Source: Acidobacteriota bacterium (GTDB lineage Bacteria > Acidobacteriota > Polarisedimenticolia > JACPZX01). Taken from it: DNA of 37,534 nucleotides. Location: positions 1 through 37,534 of the forward strand of contig JACPZX010000047.1 in NCBI GenBank assembly GCA_016195325.1. The letters are read 5' to 3'. The notes beneath the pieces are model-generated. The model did not search any database and was not told the origin of the DNA. It was given only the letters and a program-made list of their open reading frames with translations. Positions 8,285 through 15,590 of the stretch are shown one piece after another (position 1 is the first letter of the stretch; each line of letters opens with the position of its first letter). The translations under genes were made by a program, and so were the position numbers.

Positions 8285-8908
8285 TCAGTGGCGGCGGCCG
8301 ACCTGAGACCCGATCCGGTTCTGGCACTGCCGGAACTGATCCTGACATCTCTGGACGCAGCCGCTGATGCCGTCCTCGCCGGTTCCCGACGGGGACGCTT
8401 CCTGGCACTTGTTCCTGCACGCCATCATCGCGATCTGGCAGGGGCCGGGCTTGTCGGGGTTGTCATCCCGCGCGATCGGCGAGTCGTCGTCCGCGACGGG
8501 AATCCGGAACCGGGGGAGGGTTGAGCGCATCGCGGTCAGCGTCATCCCGAGGCGCTCCGGCGAGAGCGAATCCTCAGGGCTCTGGCTGGTCGCGTTGACG
8601 CCGAAGACCGAGAGCATCGCCTGAAGATCGCCGACGGTCGCCGGGCTGCTGGACGGGTGCGCCGGCTTGTAGCCGACGGCGTGCAGGATTCCCAGGGAGT
8701 TCACCTCGTCAAACCCTCCGGCCGGGGCGTTCACGGAAATCTCCGAGACGAGGCTCTTCGCGAGGCCGCCGACGGTGAGCGCGGGCGGCGTCTTGATGCC
8801 TCCGGTGGGGCTCTTGGGGTCGGTATTCGCGAATACGGCGAAGGAAACCGCGACGAGAGCCGCGGTGACTCCGATGACGACGGAGTTCTTCGGGAAGGCA
8901 ACCTTCAT
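8285..8908 (-). CDS. Secreted protein of unknown function with a symmetric six-cysteine tail
   Basis: I do not recognise a family. The 207-residue product begins with a signal peptide (MKVAFPKNS then a hydrophobic stretch ending near AVFA, about residue 27). A roughly 120-residue Ser/Pro-containing middle follows, then a C-terminal segment with all six cysteines of the protein. Their spacing is mirror-symmetric: C-x6-C-x3-C-x15-C-x3-C-x6-C (CQIAMMACRNKC, then CVQRCQDQFRQC). That is what two antiparallel helices stapled by three disulfides would need, as in twin-CX3C or CHCH hairpins. AGGAG lies nine bases before the ATG and a promoter is visible upstream. It converges with the Usp gene, 10 bases apart. 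Confidence 0.8.
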   Translation of the reverse strand: MKVAFPKNSVVIGVTAALVAVSFAVFANTDPKSPTGGIKTPPALTVGGLAKSLVSEISVNAPAGGFDEVNSLGILHAVGYKPAHPSSSPATVGDLQAMLSVFGVNATSQSPEDSLSPERLGMTLTAMRSTLPRFRIPVADDDSPIARDDNPDKPGPCQIAMMACRNKCQEASPSGTGEDGISGCVQRCQDQFRQCQNRIGSQVGRRH

Positions 8909-8988
8909 GAGGCCATTCTCCTATCCGGCAGGGAATGAGTTCGCTGGCAGAAGATGAAAGGGGGGGACAGCCCCTCGAGACGGGTCAG

Positions 8989-9018
8989 AATATACGGCGA
9001 GAAACGCCCGGCTCGCAA
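8989..9018 (-). promoter_or_regulatory. Sigma-70-type promoter for the cysteine-tail protein
   Basis: On the minus strand TTGCGA (9018-9013), an 18-base spacer and TATATT (8994-8989) form a good -35/-10 pair. It lies about 80 bases upstream of the ATG at 8908 and just past the terminator of the 39-residue peptide gene. Confidence 0.6.
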
Positions 9019-9040
9019 GGACGATCGGCCGGAAGTCCCC

Positions 9041-9073
9041 GAAAACACAAAGGGACCCGATGAACGGGTCCCT
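9041..9073 (-). terminator. Intrinsic terminator of the 39-residue peptide gene
   Basis: A 9-bp perfect stem AGGGACCCG / CGGGTCCCT (9051-9059 with 9065-9073) closes a 5-base loop. Read on the minus strand it is followed by TTTGTGTTTTC. Stem plus T-rich tail, 42 bases after the peptide's stop codon, is a classic Rho-independent terminator. It is the clearest one in the window. Confidence 0.85.
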
Positions 9074-9114
9074 GAGATGAATTGCGGGATGAACTGGAGC
9101 CTGGAGCGGTGTGA

Positions 9115-9234
9115 CTAGAAGCCGAAGGGCAGGTTGCCGGTGTACGCCTGAGCCGGCCCGACCTTGTCGAGAACCTCGGTTTCTGAAAGGGTCGTGATCG
9201 TCGGAGCGGTGTACTCAGCTCTCTCGGTCGTCAT
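9115..9234 (-). CDS. Small peptide gene, candidate RiPP-type precursor
   Basis: This 39-residue reading frame runs from an ATG at 9234 to TAG at 9115-9117, with a perfect GGAGG (9241-9245) six bases before the ATG. Residues 8-16 are YTAPTITTL, a YxxPxI motif like the one bound by PqqD-like recognition domains in RiPP leaders. An acidic helix-like stretch LSETEVLDKVGPAQA (16-30) follows, and then a short aromatic/Gly tail ending NLPFGF. There are no Cys residues. Third codon positions are mostly G/C, about 30 of 38. It has its own promoter and terminator. No radical-SAM, YcaO, lanthipeptide, lasso or peptidase gene is nearby, so the maturation partner, if any, is elsewhere. It could instead be a signalling or regulatory peptide. 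Confidence 0.7.
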   Translation of the reverse strand: MTTERAEYTAPTITTLSETEVLDKVGPAQAYTGNLPFGF

Positions 9235-9551
9235 CTCTGGCCTCCGGTTCATCAACCGCGACACGCCTCAACGTCTTACCGTTTGGCCTGCGGGGTCGCT
9301 AGGGACATCACCTGATATCGGGTTGCCGCGCCGCACACAGCGACAGCGCGCCCTCATTTATACCGCAGCCTGGCGCGAAGCGCAACAGATATTTTTGGCG
9401 AAAGCGCCCGCCCGGCGCCCCGTCCTAGGAGGGTGGAACAAGTCTCAGGATAATACGAACAAAAACAAGCAGATACGGTCGATCCACCACCCATCATCTT
9501 AATACTCACGCCCCGCGCCTCCTCAACCAGTGCGTCCCATCCTGCCGACTA
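9235..9551. other. 317-base intergenic region with an A+T-rich block upstream of the peptide gene
   Basis: This is the longest stretch without a convincing gene. It holds the minus-strand promoter at 9357-9385, a roughly 115-base untranslated leader to the peptide ATG, and the SD at 9241-9245. Bases 9430-9505 are clearly richer in A+T than the surroundings (for example ataatacgaacaaaaac). A 51-codon frame on the minus strand (9509 to 9354, GTG start) is possible but has atypical codon use. I see no terminator for the arsenite exporter that ends at 9552. Confidence 0.6.
9357..9385 (-). promoter_or_regulatory. Sigma-70-type promoter for the 39-residue peptide gene
   Basis: On the minus strand TTGCGC (9385-9380), exactly 17 bases, then TATAAA (9362-9357). 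The -10 matches five of six consensus positions and the -35 four of six. Transcription would start near 9350, leaving a leader of about 115 bases that could carry regulatory structure. Confidence 0.7.
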
Positions 9552-10640
<1,089 letters not shown>

Positions 10641-10676
10641 TCGTGACCTCCTCGCCGATCGCGTCGTTTCGCAGGG

Positions 10677-10716
10677 TTGACGACATGAGTATAACCGCAT
10701 ATCCTCATCTCGTCAT
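10677..10716. promoter_or_regulatory. Interleaved divergent ars promoters
   Basis: Plus strand: TTGACG (10677-10682), 17 bases, TATCCT (10700-10705) would start RNA near 10712. Minus strand: ATGACG (10716-10711), 17 bases, TATACT (10693-10688) would drive the arsenite exporter. The two overlap almost completely, so one ArsR dimer bound around 10685-10710 could silence both. The A+T-rich core gagtataaccgcatatcc is the likely operator. Confidence 0.6.
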
Positions 10717-11077
10717 GCGCTCGACACTCGCTTCGGACGTCGCCCCCGTGGTCCGACTGTTCAAGGCCCTCGGGGACGAGACGAGGCTTCGGATCGTCGC
10801 CCTCCTCTCGCACGGCGAGCTCTGCGTCTGCCACTTCCAGGAGGCGCTGGCCCTGCCTCAAACCAACGTGTCGCGCCAGTTGGGAGTCCTTCGAGCCGCC
10901 GGCGTCGTCGGGACTCGACGCTCCGGCTCCTGGGTTCACTACCGTCTCGCGAAGCAGAACGACCCGCGCTGCAGCCGGCAGCTCAAGCTCCTCGTCCGAT
11001 CGTTCTCGAGGGGCCACATCTCCCGCGAGGATCTCGCCCGCCTCCTGAAGGCGCGCGGCCCGGACTCCTGCCCATGA
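10715..11077 (+). CDS. arsR: ArsR-family arsenic-responsive repressor
   Basis: This small winged-helix repressor releases DNA when As(III) binds. It contains LFKALGDETRLRIVALLS, the metal site ELCVCHF (Cys37, Cys39) in the recognition-helix region, and the HTH LPQTNVSRQLGVLRAAGVV. The ATG at 10715 gives 120 residues and a natural N terminus. It lies only about 3 bases after the predicted transcription start, so the mRNA may be almost leaderless. An in-frame ATG at 10685 (130 residues) and a GTG at 10643 are alternatives, but they sit inside or before the promoter. Its stop overlaps the arsC ATG (ATGA). Confidence 0.93.
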   Translation: MRSTLASDVAPVVRLFKALGDETRLRIVALLSHGELCVCHFQEALALPQTNVSRQLGVLRAAGVVGTRRSGSWVHYRLAKQNDPRCSRQLKLLVRSFSRGHISREDLARLLKARGPDSCP

Positions 11078-11484
11078 GCCGAAAACTGGTCAGAGTGCTC
11101 TTCGCATGTGTCCACAACGCCGGCCGATCGCAGATGGCGGCCGCGCTGTTCAATCAGCTGGTCCGACCAACCGTCGCGGAGGCGCTCTCCGCGGGAACGG
11201 AGCCGGCGGCAGGGATTCACCCCGTCGTCGTGGACGTGATGCGCGAAGCAGGGATGGATCTCTCGAATGGGACGCCGCGCCTGCTCACACCGGAGCTCGC
11301 CCGGTCGGTCCAGTTGCTGGTCACGATGGGATGCGGCGAGGAGTGTCCGGTCGTCCCAGGAGTCGAGCGACAGGACTGGCCGCTCCCCGACCCGAAGGGT
11401 CAGCCGCCCGAGCGCGTGCGGCAGATCCGGGAGGCAATCCGGGATCGCGTGGCGGCGCTCTTGGCGGCGAAGGGCTGGGACTGA
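11074..11484 (+). CDS. arsC: Arsenate reductase, thioredoxin-linked LMW-phosphatase type
   Basis: The 136-residue enzyme reduces arsenate to arsenite for export by the neighbouring ACR3 protein. It has the P-loop CVHNAGRSQ (Cys12-x5-Arg18), the resolving cysteine pair in MGCGEECP (Cys87, Cys91), and DWPLPDP with the acid Asp106. This is the family related to S. aureus pI258 ArsC and uses thioredoxin, unlike the glutaredoxin-linked E. coli form. It overlaps arsR by four bases, so translation is coupled. Length and residues look intact. Confidence 0.94.
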   Translation: MSRKLVRVLFACVHNAGRSQMAAALFNQLVRPTVAEALSAGTEPAAGIHPVVVDVMREAGMDLSNGTPRLLTPELARSVQLLVTMGCGEECPVVPGVERQDWPLPDPKGQPPERVRQIREAIRDRVAALLAAKGWD

Positions 11485-11493
11485 GAGGCGCGG

Positions 11494-12636
11494 CTAGAAG
11501 CTCCGGCCGGCCGGAACGTGCGAGAGGCGGAGCGGCTCCGGGATGAGATCCACCGCGGACGGCGGCCCCGCCACGACGTCGGCGACGAGCTCGCCGATCA
11601 CCGGCCCGTGCTTGAAGCAGTGTCCCGACCCCCCGCCGACGATCCAGACGTTTTCGAAGTCGGGGTGGCGGTCGAAGATCATCTGATCGTCCTTCGTCGC
11701 CTCGTACTGGCAGACGCGGCTTTCGACGACCGGAGCCGCGGCCATGCCGGGGAATCTCCGCTTCAGGCACGCGCGCGTCACCTTCAGGATCGCCGCCGAC
11801 GGCGTGCGGCTCATCGTCGAAGGGTCCACCGCGCGCCCCGGAAGATCGGCGGTCGCCTTGAACCCCCGGCCGTCGACCGACGGAATCCCGTAGCACTTCG
11901 TCCCCAGCTCGAGCCACACCGGAAGCCGCGAGACGTCGAAGCGCTCGTCGCCGGGGGGCGTGCCGAAGTAGAAGACGTCCTTCCGCGTCACCGCGATCTT
12001 CCGCTTCAGAAGCGCCGGGAAGAGGCGCGGGAGCCACGGGCCACACGCGAAGACGAAGGCGCGGCCGGAGATCGTCGAGGACCCGGACACGACGTTCTTC
12101 AGACGACGCCCGACCGCGCCCCCGGGCCGCACCTCCGCGCGCACGACGCGCCCCCCGGAGAGCTCGAACTCGCGCGCGATGGCGAGGCAGGACTTCCGCG
12201 CGAGGAGCGTGCCGGAGCCGGTCTCGAGGATCGACCACTTCACGCCGCGCGGATCGATCTGAGGGTAGCGGCGCTTCAAAGCGCGGGCGTCGAGCACGTC
12301 GAAGGGAACGCGGTTGCGCGTGAGGTCGGCGACGATCGACATCCCGTACGCCTCGTCCGACATCACGAGCCACAGGACGCCGCACGCGTAGAGGACCTGC
12401 TCGTCCCACCGCAGCTGCCAGCTCGCCCACATCGCCAGGGAGCGCTTCGCCCACTTCGAGTAGAGGTCCGCCCCACCGTAGCCGCAGCGGATCACGCGGT
12501 TCTCGTCCGAGGAGGTCGCGCGCGGATTCCCGGGCCCGAAGGCGTCGACGAGCGCGACGTCGTGACCGCGCTCTCTGAGCTCCCGCGCGGTGGAGAGCCC
12601 CATGATGCCGGCGCCGACGACGACGTACTCGGCCAT
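11494..12636 (-). CDS. FAD-dependent amine/amino-acid oxidoreductase (DAO family)
   Basis: The 380-residue product has an N-terminal dinucleotide fold (VVVGAGIMGLSTARELRERG), the DAO-family segment NPRATSSDENRVIRCGYGG, and a C-terminal NVWIVGGGSGHCFKHGPVIGE resembling the flavin-binding end of sarcosine-oxidase-type enzymes. The Cys in GHCFKHGP is where monomeric sarcosine oxidases attach FAD covalently, so covalent flavin is plausible. Substrate unknown; N-methylated or secondary amines are the best guess. The ATG at 12636 gives the usual N terminus; in-frame ATGs at 12663 and 12693 exist without better ribosome sites. It converges with arsC with nine bases between stops. Confidence 0.85.
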   Translation of the reverse strand: MAEYVVVGAGIMGLSTARELRERGHDVALVDAFGPGNPRATSSDENRVIRCGYGGADLYSKWAKRSLAMWASWQLRWDEQVLYACGVLWLVMSDEAYGMSIVADLTRNRVPFDVLDARALKRRYPQIDPRGVKWSILETGSGTLLARKSCLAIAREFELSGGRVVRAEVRPGGAVGRRLKNVVSGSSTISGRAFVFACGPWLPRLFPALLKRKIAVTRKDVFYFGTPPGDERFDVSRLPVWLELGTKCYGIPSVDGRGFKATADLPGRAVDPSTMSRTPSAAILKVTRACLKRRFPGMAAAPVVESRVCQYEATKDDQMIFDRHPDFENVWIVGGGSGHCFKHGPVIGELVADVVAGPPSAVDLIPEPLRLSHVPAGRSF

Positions 12637-12717
12637 GGTGCGGCGCGCAAGATCCTCTCTCATCGGGCGTAAGCTACCGCAAGCCTCGCGCACGCCTCAA
12701 GCCGAGCCGCCCGCCGC

Positions 12718-12747
12718 TTGTGAGGTGCCCGGCGGCGCGGATAGAAT
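12718..12747 (+). promoter_or_regulatory. Sigma-70-type promoter of the Asp-box protein operon
   Basis: TTGTGA (12718-12723), 18-base spacer, TAGAAT (12742-12747), about 37 bases before the ATG at 12784. It probably drives the following plus-strand genes as far as addA, since I see no terminator between them. Confidence 0.6.
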
Positions 12748-12783
12748 CGCCCCTCATTCAACCCCCCGGAGGCCACCCCCCTC

Positions 12784-15576
12784 ATGATCGACTCCCGCTC
12801 CCGCCGATCCCCCCTCCCACGCCTCGCGATCGCCGCGCTCGTCCTGGCGGTCGGCGCCGGACTCGTTCCCGCCGCGGAGAAGAAGCCGGCGGCGACAGCG
12901 GCCGCGACGCCGCCGGCGCCCTCGGGCTCCCCGGTGGCCGATCGCGGCTTCACCGCCGACGACGTCAAGGGGCTCGCGTGGCGCAGCATCGGCCCGGCCA
13001 ACATGGGGGGGCGCGTCTCCGCTATCGCCCTCATCCCGGGGAGCCTCAAGAGCTTCTACGTCGGCTACGCGATCGGCGGCGTCTTCAAGACCGAGAACAT
13101 GGGCGTGACGTTCACGCCGGTCTTCGACAAGTACCCCGCCTTCTCGATCGGGGCCCTCGCCGTCGCCGACGCCCCCGCCGACTGGCCGGGGTGGGCCGAC
13201 GAGAAGGCGCCGGCCGACGCCAACAAGGATGTCGCCGATCGCGGCAAGGGGAAGATCGTGTGGGTCGGCACGGGCGAGGGGAACGGGCGCAACTCGTCGT
13301 CGTGGGGAGGGGGCGTCTACCGCTCGACCGACGCCGGCGCGACCTTCAAGTACCTGGGCCTCGCCGAGACGCAGGACATCCCGCGCATCGCGGTCGACCC
13401 GAGAAACCCCGACATTCTCTACGTCGCGGCGCTCGGCCGGCTCTGGGGAGCGAACCCGGAGCGGGGGGTCTACAAGACGTCGGACGGCGGGAAGAGCTGG
13501 CAGCAGATCCTCAAGGTCGACGACAGGGTCGGCGCGTGCGACGTCGTGCTCGATCCGAAGTCCCCCGACACGGTCTACGCCGGCCTCTACGCGCGGCGCC
13601 GCACGGCGTGGAGCTTCAGCGGCCTCGGCGAGGCGGGCGGCATCTTCCGGTCGGACGACGCGGGAAAGAGCTTCAAGAAGCTGACGAGCGGCCTTCCATC
13701 GCGCACCGGCCGCATCGGGCTCACCGTCTTCCCGAAGGATCCGCGCACGCTCTACGCCGTCGTGGAGAGCGACTCCGGGGGGAACGGCCTCGACGACGAT
13801 CACTCGCGCAGCGGCGGCCTCTTCCGCTCCGACGATCGGGGCGAGACGTGGCGGCGCGTCAACGATCTGAACTTCCGCCCCTTCTACTTCTCGCGCATCG
13901 CGGTGGACCCGAACGACGAGAAGCGCGTCTACATGCCGGGGTGGGATCTCGCGATCTCGGACGACGCGGGAAAGACCTTCCGGCGCTCGGGGAGCGAGAA
14001 CGTCCACGTCGACTTCCACGCCATCGTCGTGAACCCGGTCGACTCGAGCCAGATTCTCGTCGGCAACGACGGCGGCATCTACCTCTCGCACGACCGGGCC
14101 GCGACGTGGGACCATCTCGTCAACGTCGCCGCCGGCCAGTTCTACCGCGTGGCCGTGGACATGAGCGACCCCTACCGCGTCGCGGGCGGGCTCCAGGACA
14201 ACGGCTCGTGGATGGGCCCGTCGCAGACTCTCATGCTCACCGAGGACTCGAACCGCGACGGCATCCTGAACTCGGACTGGGAGATGGTCTACGGGAGCGA
14301 CGGCTTCACCGTCGCCTTCGATCCGACCGATCGCAACGTCGTCTACGCCACGGGCCAGGGGGCCGACATCGCGAGGGTCCGCCTCGACAACAAAGTCATG
14401 CGCCAGCTCCAGCCAAGCCCCCGCGAAGGGCAGGAGCGCTACCGGTTCAACTGGAACGCGCCGTTCTTCGTCTCGCCGCACGATCCGAGCGTCCTGTACC
14501 TCGGCGGCAACAAGGTCTTCAAGCTGACGCAGCGCGGCGACCTCTGGGCCGAGATCAGCGGCGACCTCTCGAGGAACGAGACGGACAAGAAGGCGACGGT
14601 CGGTTCGGCCGCCGAGACGCACGGCACGGTGGTCTCCCTGGCGGAATCGACGCTTCAGAAGGGGTGGCTCTGGGCCGGGACCGACGACGGGCGCGTGCAC
14701 GTCACCGAGGACGACGGCAAGCAGTGGACGGAGGTGACCCCCGCCGCGGTGGGGGGCCTCTACGTCTCGCGCATCGCCCCCTCGCGGCACGACGCGCGCA
14801 CGGCATACCTCGCGGTGGACGGCCACAGGAGCGACAACGTCAAGCCGCTCGTCCTCATGACGGCCGATCTCGGGAAGAGCTGGACGGACATCACGGGCGA
14901 TCTCCCCGCGGGCGGCCCGGTTCAAGTCATCTCCGAGGACCTCGCGAGCCGCGACGTCCTCTACGCCGGCACCGAGTTCGGCCTCTACGTCACGCTCACG
15001 CGCGGGAAGGCCTGGGTGAAGCTGAACGGAACGTCGCTCCCCCCCGCTCCCGTGGACGACGTCGTGATGCACCCGCGCGAGAAGGACCTCGTCGCGGCGA
15101 CGCACGGCCGCAGCATCTACATCCTCGACGACGCCTCGATGTTCGGCCAGCTCACGCAGGAGGTGCGCAACAGGCCGGTCGCCCTCCTCGCGCCGCGCGA
15201 CGCGAAGCCGAGGCTCTACTCGTTCCGCGACTACGGCGCGGGGCACGCGATCTTCCGCGCGAAGAATCCGGCGATGGGCGCGGCGATCAACTACTGGCTC
15301 CGTGACGGCGTCGGCGAGTCGGTCTCCCTCACGATCACCGACCCCTCGGGAGCCGTGATCCGCAAGCTCGACGGGCCCGGCTACCGCGGCCTCAACCGCG
15401 TCGTGTGGGACCTCCAGGCCGATCGCAAGCACCTCTTCAAGCTCTCCGACGAGAACGCGCTCGGCCAGACCCAGTTCGTCCCCGCGGGGGACTACAAGAT
15501 CTCGATCAAGGCGGGGGATGCGACCTCGGAGACGACCGTCAAGGTGCTCGAGGGGCCGGGAGCGCCGAAGCCCTAG
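12784..15576 (+). CDS. Secreted Asp-box/VPS10-like beta-propeller repeat protein
   Basis: The 930-residue product starts with a signal peptide (Arg-rich start, hydrophobic 14-30, cleavage near PAA). It then reads as a sortilin/BNR-type propeller. At least eight Asp-box repeats (S-x-D-x-G-x-T/S-W/F) are visible, for example YRSTDAGATF, YKTSDGGKSW, FRSDDAGKSF, FRSDDRGETW, AISDDAGKTF, HVTEDDGKQW and LMTADLGKSW. The C-terminal 100 or so residues (INYWLRDGVGESVSLTITD onward) look like a FlgD/Ig-like beta domain. Such proteins are often annotated as glycosyl hydrolases, but no catalytic residues are evident to me. GGAGG lies 11 bases before the ATG. It is extracytoplasmic and the ligand is unknown. 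Confidence 0.88.
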   Translation: MIDSRSRRSPLPRLAIAALVLAVGAGLVPAAEKKPAATAAATPPAPSGSPVADRGFTADDVKGLAWRSIGPANMGGRVSAIALIPGSLKSFYVGYAIGGVFKTENMGVTFTPVFDKYPAFSIGALAVADAPADWPGWADEKAPADANKDVADRGKGKIVWVGTGEGNGRNSSSWGGGVYRSTDAGATFKYLGLAETQDIPRIAVDPRNPDILYVAALGRLWGANPERGVYKTSDGGKSWQQILKVDDRVGACDVVLDPKSPDTVYAGLYARRRTAWSFSGLGEAGGIFRSDDAGKSFKKLTSGLPSRTGRIGLTVFPKDPRTLYAVVESDSGGNGLDDDHSRSGGLFRSDDRGETWRRVNDLNFRPFYFSRIAVDPNDEKRVYMPGWDLAISDDAGKTFRRSGSENVHVDFHAIVVNPVDSSQILVGNDGGIYLSHDRAATWDHLVNVAAGQFYRVAVDMSDPYRVAGGLQDNGSWMGPSQTLMLTEDSNRDGILNSDWEMVYGSDGFTVAFDPTDRNVVYATGQGADIARVRLDNKVMRQLQPSPREGQERYRFNWNAPFFVSPHDPSVLYLGGNKVFKLTQRGDLWAEISGDLSRNETDKKATVGSAAETHGTVVSLAESTLQKGWLWAGTDDGRVHVTEDDGKQWTEVTPAAVGGLYVSRIAPSRHDARTAYLAVDGHRSDNVKPLVLMTADLGKSWTDITGDLPAGGPVQVISEDLASRDVLYAGTEFGLYVTLTRGKAWVKLNGTSLPPAPVDDVVMHPREKDLVAATHGRSIYILDDASMFGQLTQEVRNRPVALLAPRDAKPRLYSFRDYGAGHAIFRAKNPAMGAAINYWLRDGVGESVSLTITDPSGAVIRKLDGPGYRGLNRVVWDLQADRKHLFKLSDENALGQTQFVPAGDYKISIKAGDATSETTVKVLEGPGAPKP

Positions 15577-15590
15577 GTGAGGAGATCGCC

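Noticed and set aside
9115-9234. Lasso-peptide precursor as a firm call for the small peptide
   Set aside because: The residues after the only suitable Thr lack an Asp/Glu acceptor for the ring, and no lasso B or C protein is present.
9164-9502. A plus-strand 112-codon frame in the intergenic region
   Set aside because: It lies antisense to the 39-residue peptide gene and its promoter, lacks a ribosome site and has no coherent protein pattern.
10643-10714. Upstream GTG start for arsR
   Set aside because: It would place the promoter inside the gene and adds residues with no resemblance to ArsR N termini.
12754-15432. An 892-codon open frame antisense to the Asp-box protein gene
   Set aside because: Composition is Arg/Val/Glu/Asp-rich with no family motif, and it mirrors the codon pattern of the sense gene.
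12784-15576. Calling the Asp-box protein a glycosyl hydrolase or sialidase
   Set aside because: Asp-box repeats occur in many non-enzymatic propellers, and I could not find the sialidase Arg triad or Tyr/Glu pair.
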